A DNA stretch of 64,000 nt from an uncultured Flavobacteriales bacterium (GTDB lineage: Bacteria > Bacteroidota > Bacteroidia > Flavobacteriales > CAJXXR01), in assembly GCA_913063375.1 (NCBI GenBank), contig CAJXXR010000001.1, positions 62,001-126,000 of the forward strand. The letters run 5' to 3'. The notes beneath the pieces were generated by a model. The model saw only the letters and a list, made by a program, of their open reading frames with translations, was not told the origin of the DNA and made no database searches. The stretch's first letter is position 1; every line of letters starts with the position of its first letter. Positions 7,678-16,997 of the stretch are shown here, piece after piece. A program made the translations under genes and the position numbers.

Positions 7678-8466
7678 ATGGAAAAGGAAAGTATAATTGA
7701 AGCCCATGATTTAACGGTCAGTTATGACAAGAAACCCGTCCTTTGGGATGTGGATTTTAAATTACCAGCTGGTTTATTGACTGGTGTAATTGGTCCGAAC
7801 GGGGCTGGAAAATCTACTTTACTTAAAACCCTTATGGGAATTTTAAAACCGGATAGTGGTTATGTAAAACTATTTGGTAATAAATTGGATGAAGTAAGGA
7901 AAAAGGTAAGTTACGTTCCTCAGAGAGAATCTGTAGATTGGGATTTCCCGGCTTCAGCCTTAGATGTTGTGCTTATGGGCCTTTATGCACAAAAGGGACT
8001 CTTTAAAAGGATTAATAAGGCAGATAGGGAATGGGCGATGTATTGCTTGGAGCAACTTGGGATGCAAGATTATAAAAATAGGCAAATATCTCAATTATCT
8101 GGAGGGCAGCAACAAAGAGTCTTTTTAGCCAGGTCACTAGCACAGAATGCTAGTTTGTACTTAATGGATGAACCTTTCGCGGGTGTAGATGCTACCACTG
8201 AAAAATCTATCATCGATTTACTGCAAAAAATGAAAAATGATGGTAAGTCCATTGTCGTTGTTCATCATGATTTACAATCGGTAAATGAATATTTTGATTG
8301 GTTATTGATGGTGAATACACGCCTTGTCGCTTCGGGACCAACTTCTGAGGTTTTTACACAAGAGTTGTTGGAAGAGACCTATGGAGGAAAATTGTCTATC
8401 CTTAGTCAGATGGCACATATTCTTAAAAATCTTGAAATCGGTAGGAAAGAGCACGAAAAGATATGA
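7678..8466 (+). CDS. metal ABC transporter ATP-binding protein
   Basis: The 262-residue cytoplasmic ATPase has Walker A GPNGAGKST, Q-loop SYVPQRESVDWDFP, signature LSGGQQQR, Walker B SLYLMDEPF and switch His in VVVHHD. The VDWDFP text after the Q-loop is typical of Mn/Zn/Fe (MntB/ZnuC/TroB) ATPases. It sits 6 bases after the binding protein and overlaps the permease gene start by four bases (ATGA). Confidence 0.95.
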   Translation: MEKESIIEAHDLTVSYDKKPVLWDVDFKLPAGLLTGVIGPNGAGKSTLLKTLMGILKPDSGYVKLFGNKLDEVRKKVSYVPQRESVDWDFPASALDVVLMGLYAQKGLFKRINKADREWAMYCLEQLGMQDYKNRQISQLSGGQQQRVFLARSLAQNASLYLMDEPFAGVDATTEKSIIDLLQKMKNDGKSIVVVHHDLQSVNEYFDWLLMVNTRLVASGPTSEVFTQELLEETYGGKLSILSQMAHILKNLEIGRKEHEKI

Positions 8467-9716
8467 GTATTCTTGTTATTCTTTTGGCAGTAGTTTTTCT
8501 GGGCATTGCTTCAGGATCCATTGGCACCTTTACCTTTTTAAGGAAAAGAGCATTACTTGGTGATGCGATTGCACATGCTGTACTTCCAGGTGTAGCGTTA
8601 GGTTTCATGGTCACTGGAACAAAAATGCCATTCTTTTTGATTTTGGGTGCTTGCTTTACAGGATCACTGTCTATCTATTTGATGAATACCATCGTGCAAA
8701 AATCAAAATTAAAAATGGATACAGCCATTGCGGTTGTGCTAAGTGGTTTTTTTGGTATTGGGATTTTACTAATTACTTATATTCAAAGAAATTACGGGAG
8801 TGAACAAACAGGGTTAGATAAGTTCTTCTTTGGTAAGGCTGCAGCAATGTTGTATTCAGATTTTATCTGGTTATTTGCTATTTGTATTCTAGTTATAGTT
8901 TGTATTTATGCCTTTTATAAGGAATTTCTACTGATCTCATTTGATAAAAATTACGCAAAATCAGTTGGCCTAAATGTGCGTTTGTATGAGTTTCTTTTAT
9001 CATTTCTAACAGTATTAGTTATAGTTACTGGGATCCAAATAGTGGGTATTATTTTAATGGCAGCACTTCTAGTTACACCCGCTTCATCCGCGCGATTCTG
9101 GACGAATAAATTATCCAACTTAATCATACTTTCTTCAGTAATTGCTTCGATTTCAGGGATTGCTGGATCCTTATTAAGTTATTCAATATCCAAAATGCCA
9201 ACTGGGCCTTGGATTGTCATTTTCTTATCGCTTATTGCGGTTGCTTCTATATTATTTGCACCAAAAAGAGGTGTAGTAGCCCGAAATTTAAAAAGTAAGC
9301 GTCTAAAAAAGAAAATGTTCCACGATAATATTCTAAAGACGTTTTATCATTTATCTGAGGCGGATGGAAGCTTTAATACTCTGAGAACTAGCTCAGAATT
9401 AAGGAATAGGAGGTATTTTGAAGAGCCTAAATTAAGTCTAGCTTTGAGAGATTTAATGAAGCTAGACTTGGTTCATCAATCCGAAAATAAATGGGGATTA
9501 TCAAATGAAGGATGGATAAAGGCAAAAAGAATTGTTAAAGTACATAGGTTGTGGGAAATGTACCTTACTAAACATCTAAGAATATCTTCTGATCATGTGC
9601 ATGACGATGCAGATACTATTGAACACTTCATTAGTCCTGAATTGGAAAAGGAACTTGAGAAGTTATTAGCTTATCCAGATGAAGATCCACACCACACCAA
9701 AATACCATATACCTAA
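8463..9716 (+). CDS. metal ABC permease fused to a DtxR-like C-terminal domain
   Basis: Residues 1 to about 270 form an ABC-3 family permease with about eight helices, including RKRALLGDAIAHAVLPG and the glycine-rich VTGIQIVGIILMAALLVTPA. After a basic linker (KSKRLKKKM) a soluble domain of about 130 residues follows. It contains a winged-helix-like part (SLALRDLMKLDLVHQS) and a metal/dimerisation part (IVKVHRLWEMYL, HVHDDADTIEHFISPELE, YPDEDPH) clearly homologous to the MntR protein encoded at 6083 (VVRKHRLWELFL, FPKWDPH). Permease-repressor fusions are known, for instance YtgCR of Chlamydia, where the repressor part is released by cleavage. The stop TAA overlaps the next ATG. The C-terminal FeoA-like domain is missing. 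Confidence 0.9.
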   Translation: MSILVILLAVVFLGIASGSIGTFTFLRKRALLGDAIAHAVLPGVALGFMVTGTKMPFFLILGACFTGSLSIYLMNTIVQKSKLKMDTAIAVVLSGFFGIGILLITYIQRNYGSEQTGLDKFFFGKAAAMLYSDFIWLFAICILVIVCIYAFYKEFLLISFDKNYAKSVGLNVRLYEFLLSFLTVLVIVTGIQIVGIILMAALLVTPASSARFWTNKLSNLIILSSVIASISGIAGSLLSYSISKMPTGPWIVIFLSLIAVASILFAPKRGVVARNLKSKRLKKKMFHDNILKTFYHLSEADGSFNTLRTSSELRNRRYFEEPKLSLALRDLMKLDLVHQSENKWGLSNEGWIKAKRIVKVHRLWEMYLTKHLRISSDHVHDDADTIEHFISPELEKELEKLLAYPDEDPHHTKIPYT

Positions 9717-10603
9717 TGGACTTTTTAGATTTAAATTTTGTCTGGATATCTCTTTCAGCATTGCTAATTGCTATTCCATGTAGCTTGGTTGGCGTATTCC
9801 TGGTTTTAAGGAAAATGGCGATGTTAGGGGATGCTATTTCTCATGCTGTATTACCTGGGATTGTCATAGCCTATTATTTTTCAGATTCATATCAATCAAT
9901 ACCAATGTTATTGGGGGCTGCAAGCGTTGGGTTATTATGTACCTACCTAATTGAAACCTTCAATAAGGTTGGAAGACTTCAGGAGGATGCATCCATAGGC
10001 GTCACCTATACCTGGCTATTTGCCCTTGGGGTGGTAATGATATCATTTATGAATGATAATGTCGATTTGGATCAGGACTGTGTATTATATGGAGAAATTG
10101 CATATGTACCATTAGACACACTAAGTATCTTTGGTGCCTTAATTCCTAGGGCAGTTGTCAATGGTTCATTTTTAACAACCTTAATAGCACTTCTACTAAT
10201 AGTTGGTTTTAAAGGTTTCAAGCTTACTACCTTTGATCCAGTCTATGCTACGGCTATAGGGATTTCTATAACCTTTTGGCATTATTTATTAATGGGAATG
10301 GTCTCTACAGTAACCATCTTGTCCTTTGAATCTATAGGGGCGATACTGGTTCTAGCGTTTTTGGTTATACCTCCAGCCATCGCCTATCTATTGACTAATC
10401 GTCTGATGAGTATGATATACCTATCCATGGTTTTTTCATTAGTAGCAGTGATATTAGGCTATATATTAGCTTATAAGATAAATAGCTCTATCTCTGGAGC
10501 AATTGCAAGTATTCTTGCACTGGAGTTCTTAGTTGTATTTATAGGGCTTCAAATCTTTAAGATATTAAGGCGCCGTGCTACAAAGGTTTCCTATTCGAAT
10601 TGA
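9716..10603 (+). CDS. metal ABC transporter permease, second subunit
   Basis: The 295-residue protein has about eight membrane helices and the ABC-3 family landmarks LRKMAMLGDAISHAVLPG and SFESIGAILVLAFLVIPPA. It is the plain permease partner of the fused subunit encoded just before it; two different permease subunits per importer are common in MntCD/TroCD-type systems. The ATG overlaps the previous stop by one base, so all four transporter genes and the regulator are translationally linked. A T-run follows the stop (10616-10625) but I see only a weak stem before it. Confidence 0.93.
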   Translation: MDFLDLNFVWISLSALLIAIPCSLVGVFLVLRKMAMLGDAISHAVLPGIVIAYYFSDSYQSIPMLLGAASVGLLCTYLIETFNKVGRLQEDASIGVTYTWLFALGVVMISFMNDNVDLDQDCVLYGEIAYVPLDTLSIFGALIPRAVVNGSFLTTLIALLLIVGFKGFKLTTFDPVYATAIGISITFWHYLLMGMVSTVTILSFESIGAILVLAFLVIPPAIAYLLTNRLMSMIYLSMVFSLVAVILGYILAYKINSSISGAIASILALEFLVVFIGLQIFKILRRRATKVSYSN

Positions 10604-10934
10604 ACTCAATAGCCTCTTTTTTTTTAAAAAACCTATTATTCCTACATTCATTGTGTAAATTTCGCACTTCTAAACACCTATATAACTATACCTCAATAGA
10701 TTTACAAATCTTTAGAAATATCCAATTCTTTAAATCCGTAATTAAGGCTGTTCTTTCCGCTAATTCACCTAGTTCTATTTTGTATTGAAATCCGTATTCT
10801 AAATAATTGCACTGTTCAAGCCCTATAATTATTATGACTACTTAGATAGATTTGTTTAGAACAATACTATTTATGGTCATGATTATGCTTCTTGATTAGA
10901 AGGTCATCATGGCAGAACACCTAAATATTTGGAT
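10604..10934. other. intergenic region, no convincing gene
   Basis: 331 bases, very AT-rich. A 62-codon frame at 10600-10788 overlaps the permease stop and has no recognisable domain, so it was not called. A possible -7 box TAGATTTG lies at 10847-10854 for the VOC gene, without a clear -33 element at the usual spacing. Confidence 0.4.
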
Positions 10935-11360
10935 ATGAAAATTGCAAAATTTTCCAAGGCGGAGGCAATAACGAGTGGATATAAATGCTACACTTATGGA
11001 GTTACCAACTTTGATACGGCTGTTGGTTTTTACAATACTTTATTTGAAACGTTAAATTTTATTTCACATGAACTGGAAGGTGTAAAGACTTATTGCTTTA
11101 AAGATTTGCATGTGTATTTTGAACTAAGAATGGCTATTCCTACAAGAACACGTAGATATTATAAGAGTAAAAGTCTGAATTCAGACCCTATTTCAATTCG
11201 TGTAAATTCAAAGGAGCAGGTAGATGTTATTTATGAATCATTATCAAAATTTGATGTTATAGATCATCGTCAACCCCGATATTATGATTTAGAAGGGAAA
11301 GAATATTATGCCTTATATTTTAATGATATCGAAGGTTTTCCAGTAGAAATATTCTGCTAA
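10935..11360 (+). CDS. glyoxalase/VOC superfamily protein
   Basis: From the ATG at 10935 (an in-frame TTG two codons earlier is less likely) the protein has 141 residues. The pattern fits a single VOC (vicinal oxygen chelate) module pair: YTYGVTNFDTAVGFYNTLFETLNF at the first beta-alpha unit, and YYALYFNDIEGFPVEIF at the end, where the last Glu is the usual metal ligand. VOC proteins include glyoxalases, dioxygenases and antibiotic-binding proteins. The conserved first-strand metal His or Gln is not obvious, so it may be a binding protein. It is monocistronic, with its own strong terminator. Substrate unknown. Confidence 0.75.
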   Translation: MKIAKFSKAEAITSGYKCYTYGVTNFDTAVGFYNTLFETLNFISHELEGVKTYCFKDLHVYFELRMAIPTRTRRYYKSKSLNSDPISIRVNSKEQVDVIYESLSKFDVIDHRQPRYYDLEGKEYYALYFNDIEGFPVEIFC

Positions 11361-11732
11361 TTAAACCAAAAAGATTTTAATTTTTTAGTTGAATTTATAG
11401 GTTACAAAATGTAGTTCGCTACTTTTTGTAACCTTTTTTTATTTAAGGATATTTCATTTTATCAATTCAAATTACATGCTTAGGGGGTAGGGGTGCTTTG
11501 TATTATTTGATGTTTTATTGCTTAGTTGTCCTATCGAAAACGAATAATTCATGTATTTTCATGAATTTACATTATAATAAATAATCACTTTAAATGATGC
11601 TCATAAAAGGCTTATCCTGAATGACTAATAGTCAAAAGAAACAAATATGGATTATGAATATCTTATTGGTTTTTTGGGTAGTTTATCTCGAATTGGAAAA
11701 TGAATTGTAACTTGAGTTAAAAATAATTACCC
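11361..11732. other. intergenic region holding a terminator, otherwise nothing seen
   Basis: 372 bases. The first third contains the UUCG-loop terminator of the VOC gene (11400-11440). The remainder is AT-rich with no open frame of interest, no RNA-like structure and no clear TAnnTTTG box before the gene at 11733. Confidence 0.4.
11400..11440 (+). terminator. strong intrinsic terminator with a UUCG loop
   Basis: GGTTACAAAA (11400-11409) pairs with TTTTGTAACC (11424-11433). Inside, GTAG and CTAC enclose a TTCG tetraloop, with one T:T mismatch between the two stems. Seven T follow. Confidence 0.9.
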
Positions 11733-12599
11733 ATGATTCGATTCATAAAAAGTTCATTATTATTTTTATCTATTCCTTCACTATTTGCACAATCTGCATG
11801 GCTAAGATCCGAGGGGGAAACCTATTTACAATTTTCAAGTACGGGTATATTCAATTATGATAGTCAGTTTTTTGACGGTACTGAAGAGTACAAACTACAT
11901 ACTTCAGGTTCGGACCTTACACTAAATCTATATGCAGAATATGGCCTGTCAGACAATACTACATTAGTAGCAAGTCTACCTTATAAATTCCTCCATTTTG
12001 AAGAGACAAATAATATTGATCCTATTTTTGATGACGCCAATAATCAGTTTGTTCAATATGCGAAAGGAGGTAGTTTAAACGGCTTGTCAAATATGGAAAT
12101 TGGTATTCGTCAAATGATTTCTGAAAAGAAAATCAATATTGCTGGACAGCTAGTGGTTATGGCAAACTCCATTAAGGTGGATTCTGATAAAGGCCTTAGA
12201 ACGGGATATGATGCAATGATCGTTAAACCATCAATTGCAATTGGGTATGGCAAGTCTGCCTATTTCTCACAGGCCCATTTGGAATATGAGTATTTCAATA
12301 ATTCCTATAGTGATCGATTAAACGGGTATATAGAGAGTGGAATAAAATTTAAGGATCAACTATGGGTAATTGGGTATATAGACGCTGTAATCAGCTTAAA
12401 GAACGGTGAGTTATCTGAAATCCCAGAAGTATGGGCTGGACTATTTCTAAACAATCAAGAATATATAGGAATCGGATTAAAGCTTATTTATGAGCTTAAA
12501 GAGGATATAGGTATTACATTTAATCCAGGAACAGCCATTAGTGCAAATCATTTACCAAAAGCTCCTGCATTAACCATTGGTGCTTTTGCTAAATTTTAA
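11733..12599 (+). CDS. secreted protein, probable outer-membrane beta-barrel
   Basis: The 288-residue protein has a cleavable signal (about residues 1-20, ending SLFAQSA). A series of alternating beta strands typical of small outer-membrane barrels follows (ETYLQFSSTGIFNY, LTLNLYAEYGLSDNTTLVASLPY, NMEIGIRQMISEKKINIAGQLVVM). It ends in an aromatic residue (GAFAKF), a common barrel-end signal. The GLSDNTTLVASLPY stretch resembles the phenol-degradation MetA-type barrel family, but this is only a resemblance. It stands alone between two terminators. Function unknown. Confidence 0.7.
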   Translation: MIRFIKSSLLFLSIPSLFAQSAWLRSEGETYLQFSSTGIFNYDSQFFDGTEEYKLHTSGSDLTLNLYAEYGLSDNTTLVASLPYKFLHFEETNNIDPIFDDANNQFVQYAKGGSLNGLSNMEIGIRQMISEKKINIAGQLVVMANSIKVDSDKGLRTGYDAMIVKPSIAIGYGKSAYFSQAHLEYEYFNNSYSDRLNGYIESGIKFKDQLWVIGYIDAVISLKNGELSEIPEVWAGLFLNNQEYIGIGLKLIYELKEDIGITFNPGTAISANHLPKAPALTIGAFAKF

Positions 12600-12601
12600 G
12601 A

Positions 12602-12632
12602 AAAAAAAGCCACTCCTAAGAGTGGCTTTTTA
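12602..12632. terminator. bidirectional terminator
   Basis: The stem GCCACTC / GAGTGGC with a CTAA loop is flanked by an A-run on the left and a T-run on the right. It serves the barrel gene (+) and the dehydrogenase gene ending at 12637 (-). Confidence 0.85.
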
Positions 12633-12636
12633 ATTT

Positions 12637-13524
12637 TTAAGAGAATTGGCTTGATACCTTTTCTGCCTTTCTGCTTTCAGCGTAGTCGTAAAATCCTTCT
12701 CCAGATTTAATACCTAGCTTACCTGCAGTTACCATATTGACAAGAAGTGGACAGGGTGCATATTTTGGATTCCCAAATCCATCATGTAAGACATTTAATA
12801 TTGACAAACATACATCTAAACCGATGAAGTCAGCCAATTGAAGTGGCCCCATAGGGTGCGCCATACCTAATTTCATTACCGTATCAATTTCCGCAACACC
12901 TGCAACACCTTCAAATAATGTGATGATCGCTTCATTGATCATTGGCATTAAAATTCTATTGGCAACGAATCCTGGATAGTCATTTACTTCAACTGGAATT
13001 TTATTCAAGTTTTTAGAGAGGGTCGTAATCTGATCGCAAACCTCTTGTGACGTAGAGTAACCTTTTATATATTCTACCAATTTCATAATTGGCACAGGAT
13101 TCATGAAGTGCATTCCTATCACCTTTTCAGGGCGGCTGGTTACAGCGCCTATCTTAGTAATAGAGATAGATGAGGTATTAGATGCTAAAATAGCCTCTGG
13201 CTTTGCGTATTCATCAACCTGACGGAAGATATTCAACTTAATCTCAACATTTTCAGTGGCAGCCTCAACAACCAAATCGGCATTTTCAACACTGGCCTTA
13301 AGATCTGTTTTTGTTGCTATGTTTCCTAGGGTAGTAGATTTATCCGCTTCAGAAATTTTTCCTTTAGCAACCATTCGATCTAGGTTTTTAGTAATAGTAT
13401 TGATGGCCTTTTCCAAAGAAACTTCAGAAACATCCATCAAATTTACTTGATAACCTGATTGAGCAAAAGTATGTGCTATTCCATTTCCCATGGTACCAGC
13501 ACCGATTACAGTAATGTTTTTCAT
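12637..13524 (-). CDS. hbd: 3-hydroxybutyryl/3-hydroxyacyl-CoA dehydrogenase
   Basis: The 295-residue cytosolic enzyme interconverts 3-hydroxyacyl-CoA and 3-ketoacyl-CoA with NAD(P). The N-terminal Rossmann motif VIGAGTMGNGIAH, the catalytic segment ASNTSSISIT with HFMNPVPIMKLVE (active-site His), and the C-terminal dimer domain (VNDYPGFVANRILMPMINEA) are complete. The length is that of single-domain HAD/PaaH/Hbd proteins. It is last in a minus-strand run starting at 16867, 28 bases after the sugar transferase, and shares no obvious pathway with those envelope genes. A butyrate-type versus fatty-acid/phenylacetate role cannot be told apart from sequence. Confidence 0.93.
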   Translation of the reverse strand: MKNITVIGAGTMGNGIAHTFAQSGYQVNLMDVSEVSLEKAINTITKNLDRMVAKGKISEADKSTTLGNIATKTDLKASVENADLVVEAATENVEIKLNIFRQVDEYAKPEAILASNTSSISITKIGAVTSRPEKVIGMHFMNPVPIMKLVEYIKGYSTSQEVCDQITTLSKNLNKIPVEVNDYPGFVANRILMPMINEAIITLFEGVAGVAEIDTVMKLGMAHPMGPLQLADFIGLDVCLSILNVLHDGFGNPKYAPCPLLVNMVTAGKLGIKSGEGFYDYAESRKAEKVSSQFS

Positions 13525-13552
13525 TCTTTACTCTTATCTAAATTGAGTTGAT

Positions 13553-14965
13553 TTACTTACCTCTTCCTTGTAATACTATTACGATGGTATACACCAACAC
13601 TTTAAAGTCATTTAACAAGGATAAGTTTTCGATATAAATAATGTCGAAACGTAAACGTTCGACCATTTCTTCAATGTTTTCAGCATATCCAAATTTCACC
13701 ATTCCCCAAGAAGTAATGCCTGGTTTCACTTTTAATGTCTGACGATAGTAGGGTGCCTTTTCAATAATTTGGTCAATATAAAACTGCCTTTCAGGGCGTG
13801 GACCAACGATAGACATGTCTCCAATCAATACATTGAGAAATTGAGGAAATTCATCTAGTCTATATTTCCGCATTATACGTCCCCACTTTGTGATTCTTGG
13901 ATCTCTATCTTTGCTCAATTGAGGCCCCAATTTCTCGGCATCAGTGAACATGGATCTGAATTTTATAATGTAAAAGGGTTTTTCGTTTAGACCAATTCTT
14001 TCCTGTTTATAAAATATAGGCCCCGGAGAGCCAAATTTTATTAATAATGCACACATCAGATAGAAAGGAGATAGAAGAACTAATACGATAATTGATATTA
14101 CGATATCCAATATTCGTTTTAAAACACTTTGCCAAACTGGTAAAAGTGTAAATTGAATATTAAGAAGCGGCACATCAAATAATGAAGAAACCTTTACTGA
14201 ACCGATGAGAATATCATACATGGTAGGCAACACCTTAACATCCACTTTGGCTACCTCTAGTTTGTTTATAATGCTTTCTAAGTGGGAATGCTCATCATCT
14301 TCAATAGCAATGATTACTTCTTCAATTTTATGTTTTTTGATTAGCGCTTCTATTTGACCAACCTCTCCTAAACAAGGCAAATAACTATCTAATCGATTTG
14401 ATTGATTCTGTTCAATGTATGTATATCCCAAAAAGCTATTACCACTGGATTTATAACTATTTTCTAATTTCAGGAACAAGTCTATAGCTGCCTCCTTATT
14501 TCCAATTAATATAGTAGGAAACCCTATGTCTTTAGAATGTATTTTTTTGTTGGTAATGGTCAATAAGGCAAATCTAAGGGCGTAGATAAAGAATACTTGA
14601 CAGGAGAAGTAGAATAATAATGCTTTGTAGTAATTGCTGTATTCTTGTATAAAATCATCAAGAATAAAGACAAAGAAAATGATTAATACGCCTAGAAATG
14701 AATGAACAATAGTTTTCCCCAGTTCTAAAATCCTTGACTTACGGTATATCTTTCTATAGGTACCTGTGAGCGTATAAATGATAATCCAAAGAATAGAAAT
14801 TCCTAAAATTCCTTGCCAAAATTTGTCATCACCTTTCATCAGATCAAATGAGAAGGTGAAACCCTCAAATTTAATTTTTCGAAAATTGAAATATAATCCC
14901 CAAGCAATGGCTGAAGCGATTAAATCAAGACATAAATATTTGGCAATTTGTAGACGTCTATTCAT
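13553..14965 (-). CDS. exopolysaccharide polyprenyl glycosylphosphotransferase (WcaJ/WbaP type)
   Basis: The 470-residue membrane enzyme transfers a sugar-1-phosphate to undecaprenyl phosphate, the first step of many exopolysaccharide and O-antigen pathways. It has an N-terminal block of four or five helices, a central nucleotide-binding-like CoA/Rossmann segment (about 150-260), and the C-terminal bacterial sugar transferase domain. Landmarks of the last are KRILDIVISI, SPGPIFYKQERIGLN, FRSMFTDAE, YRLDEFPQFLNVL, GDMSIVGPRPE and KPGITSWGMV. The start ATG overlaps the stop of the upstream lipoprotein gene by one base. No glycosyltransferase cluster is present nearby, so its glycan is unknown. 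Confidence 0.93.
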   Translation of the reverse strand: MNRRLQIAKYLCLDLIASAIAWGLYFNFRKIKFEGFTFSFDLMKGDDKFWQGILGISILWIIIYTLTGTYRKIYRKSRILELGKTIVHSFLGVLIIFFVFILDDFIQEYSNYYKALLFYFSCQVFFIYALRFALLTITNKKIHSKDIGFPTILIGNKEAAIDLFLKLENSYKSSGNSFLGYTYIEQNQSNRLDSYLPCLGEVGQIEALIKKHKIEEVIIAIEDDEHSHLESIINKLEVAKVDVKVLPTMYDILIGSVKVSSLFDVPLLNIQFTLLPVWQSVLKRILDIVISIIVLVLLSPFYLMCALLIKFGSPGPIFYKQERIGLNEKPFYIIKFRSMFTDAEKLGPQLSKDRDPRITKWGRIMRKYRLDEFPQFLNVLIGDMSIVGPRPERQFYIDQIIEKAPYYRQTLKVKPGITSWGMVKFGYAENIEEMVERLRFDIIYIENLSLLNDFKVLVYTIVIVLQGRGK

Positions 14966-15897
14966 TATTCAGTGATAAGTTTAATATTATCAAGGTAGAT
15001 ATCTGCTTCCTCTTTATCATCAGATAAGACACCTCTAATATAAATATAAAAGCTATCTATATCTAAGTCGTTTTTTAGAATATATTCTAAAGGATTAATT
15101 GATACATAGACCTTATTCCAATCCTCAGATGGGTTTAGCGTTAAGGCACTTTGAATAATTTCCCCGAATTCACCTTTTAATACATAACCAACAGTTATAA
15201 TGTCTTCATTTTTATAATTTAACTCAATGAAGGTTGCCCCGAAAGTCTCAGGAATGTCATAGGTAGTAACTGTTCTTAAAACAAATTCATCCGTTTCCTG
15301 ATTTAAATGGAATTTACCTGACTTCTCTCCTTCAAATACCAATGTTGAATCACTAATTATTCCCAAATCGGCTGTATATACAGGTGGAGTACGAGTAGTA
15401 TCTTTCAATTCTAAGGTATCCATTGTTAATCCAATACCTTCAAATGCTTCAATATTTAAAAATGAAACATTATCATTGTATTTAGCACGAGCGTTAATAT
15501 GAATAACACTATCTGGAACTAAGTTGACGGTACTGATTACTTCATTATTTTCATTCAGTACATCACTACCAGCAGAATTTACATCATAAGGAGGGTAGAT
15601 CATCCTTAAAGCAGCAATTCCATTCATTCGAACACCGGCTTTAAGGGTAATTTCTTGAACTCCTTTTTGTAGAATAGGAACTGTACATGGTAAATCGAAT
15701 GGACCAATTAGTTTAGTACCAACGGTAATCCAAACAACTGAAATTTTATGACTATTTGATCCTTCTGCTGTTCCAGTAACTAAATCAAAATGATCAACAT
15801 TTATATAAGATGGGATCTGTGCTTCTTCTTTGTCGCAAGCAATAAAGAGTGAAGTGCAAATACCAAGAATTACAGTTAACTTTAATAAACCACTCAT
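14965..15897 (-). CDS. lipoprotein of unknown function
   Basis: The start at 15897 is chosen because it gives a clean lipoprotein signal (MSGLLKLTVILGICTSLFIAC, lipid Cys about residue 21). A frame extending to 15954 would overlap the upstream gene by 53 bases. The mature 290 residues are beta-rich, with HKISVVWITVGTKLIGPFD early and a jelly-roll-like end (ADIYLDNIKLI), as seen in carbohydrate-binding or surface proteins. I recognise no family. It sits between a Gfo/Idh oxidoreductase and a polyprenyl sugar transferase in one operon, hinting at a role in cell-surface glycan work. Confidence 0.75.
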   Translation of the reverse strand: MSGLLKLTVILGICTSLFIACDKEEAQIPSYINVDHFDLVTGTAEGSNSHKISVVWITVGTKLIGPFDLPCTVPILQKGVQEITLKAGVRMNGIAALRMIYPPYDVNSAGSDVLNENNEVISTVNLVPDSVIHINARAKYNDNVSFLNIEAFEGIGLTMDTLELKDTTRTPPVYTADLGIISDSTLVFEGEKSGKFHLNQETDEFVLRTVTTYDIPETFGATFIELNYKNEDIITVGYVLKGEFGEIIQSALTLNPSEDWNKVYVSINPLEYILKNDLDIDSFYIYIRGVLSDDKEEADIYLDNIKLITE

Positions 15898-15901
15898 AGA
15901 A

Positions 15902-16867
15902 TTATTTAATACTTTCTGCAATTTGATACGCCAACTCCAAGGCTTTTGTACCATCTGTTAAACTTACGATTGGAGTTTCCTCTTGCTTTATTGATTTGTA
16001 GAAACTAATAAGCTCTTCTTTTATTGCATTATTTTCTACAACTTCCAATTTTTCAAATTGAATTTCCTTTTTATTTCCTTTCGTATCCACATCTATAACC
16101 ATAGCGAAAGGATTTTCGTTTTCAGGATCAACATCTTTCATGCGAACTATTTCACACTCTTTTTCCAAGAAGTCGATTGAAATGTATGCATCTTTTTGGA
16201 ATAGACGTGTCTTACGCATGTTTTTCATAGATATTCTACTAGCTGTAAGATTTGCTACACAGCCATTTTCGAATTCCACCCTTGCATTACAAATATCAGG
16301 CGTTTCTGAGGCTACTGCTACACCATTTGCACTTACAGATTTGATTTCAGATTTCACAATATTTAATACGATATCTAAGTCATGAATCATTAAATCCAAA
16401 ACTACAGAAACATCCGTTCCTCTAGGATTAAACTGTGCCAATCTATGTGTTTCAATAAACATAGGTTGTGAGAATTTGCCTTGAGCAGCTATAAATGCAG
16501 GGTTAAAACGCTCAACATGACCAATCTGAACTCTAGTACCCATCTCTTCACGTAGCTTTGAAATTTCATAGGCTTCTTCTAGGCTATTGGTAACAGGCTT
16601 TTCAATAAAGATATGCTTTCCAGCTTTTAATGCTTGAATTGAGCAATCATAATGAGATAAGGTAGGGGTGACAATATCAACCACTTCTACTTCATTTAAT
16701 AGATCTTGAATTTCACTAAAAGACTTGATTCCAAACTCTTCACTAACAAGTTTAGCCGATTCTTCATTAGGGTCATAAAACCCTACCAATTCAAATTCTT
16801 CTATTTCCTTTAATAGCCTGATATGGATCTTTCCTAAATGACCAGCTCCTAGAACTCCTACCTTCAT
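15902..16867 (-). CDS. Gfo/Idh/MocA family NAD(P)-dependent oxidoreductase
   Basis: From the ATG at 16867 the protein has 321 residues. It opens with the dinucleotide motif KVGVLGAGHLGKIH, followed by DIVTPTLSHYDC and the family Lys-Pro (HIFIEKPV), then QIGHVERFNPAF and a C-terminal beta-sheet domain. The upstream in-frame ATG at 16891 would add eight residues before the Rossmann fold and is less likely. Members act on sugars or sugar nucleotides; VERFNP and LDLMIHDLDIVL are common in UDP-sugar dehydrogenases of this class. As first gene of the run leading to the sugar transferase it probably acts in glycan or sugar-nucleotide metabolism. A TAAATTTG -7 box for it reads on the minus strand at 16889-16896. 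Confidence 0.88.
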   Translation of the reverse strand: MKVGVLGAGHLGKIHIRLLKEIEEFELVGFYDPNEESAKLVSEEFGIKSFSEIQDLLNEVEVVDIVTPTLSHYDCSIQALKAGKHIFIEKPVTNSLEEAYEISKLREEMGTRVQIGHVERFNPAFIAAQGKFSQPMFIETHRLAQFNPRGTDVSVVLDLMIHDLDIVLNIVKSEIKSVSANGVAVASETPDICNARVEFENGCVANLTASRISMKNMRKTRLFQKDAYISIDFLEKECEIVRMKDVDPENENPFAMVIDVDTKGNKKEIQFEKLEVVENNAIKEELISFYKSIKQEETPIVSLTDGTKALELAYQIAESIK

Positions 16868-16997
16868 AAATATCTGTGTAATTTTGCTCAAATTTAGCTA
16901 AATTTTATCAAGATCACATAATTAATAAATATTGCTTTTCTAAGATTTGCAAAGTCCTCATTTTTTCATGATTTTTACATCTGTAAATTAGAAGAAA

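Noticed and set aside
10600..10788. 62-codon open frame overlapping the stop of the metal permease gene
   Set aside because: Low-complexity, no recognisable motif, no good start context, and the base composition looks like ordinary intergenic DNA.
15898..15954. Longer frame for the lipoprotein at 14965-15897
   Set aside because: The extension overlaps the upstream gene by 53 bases and puts a non-signal sequence before a perfect lipoprotein signal.
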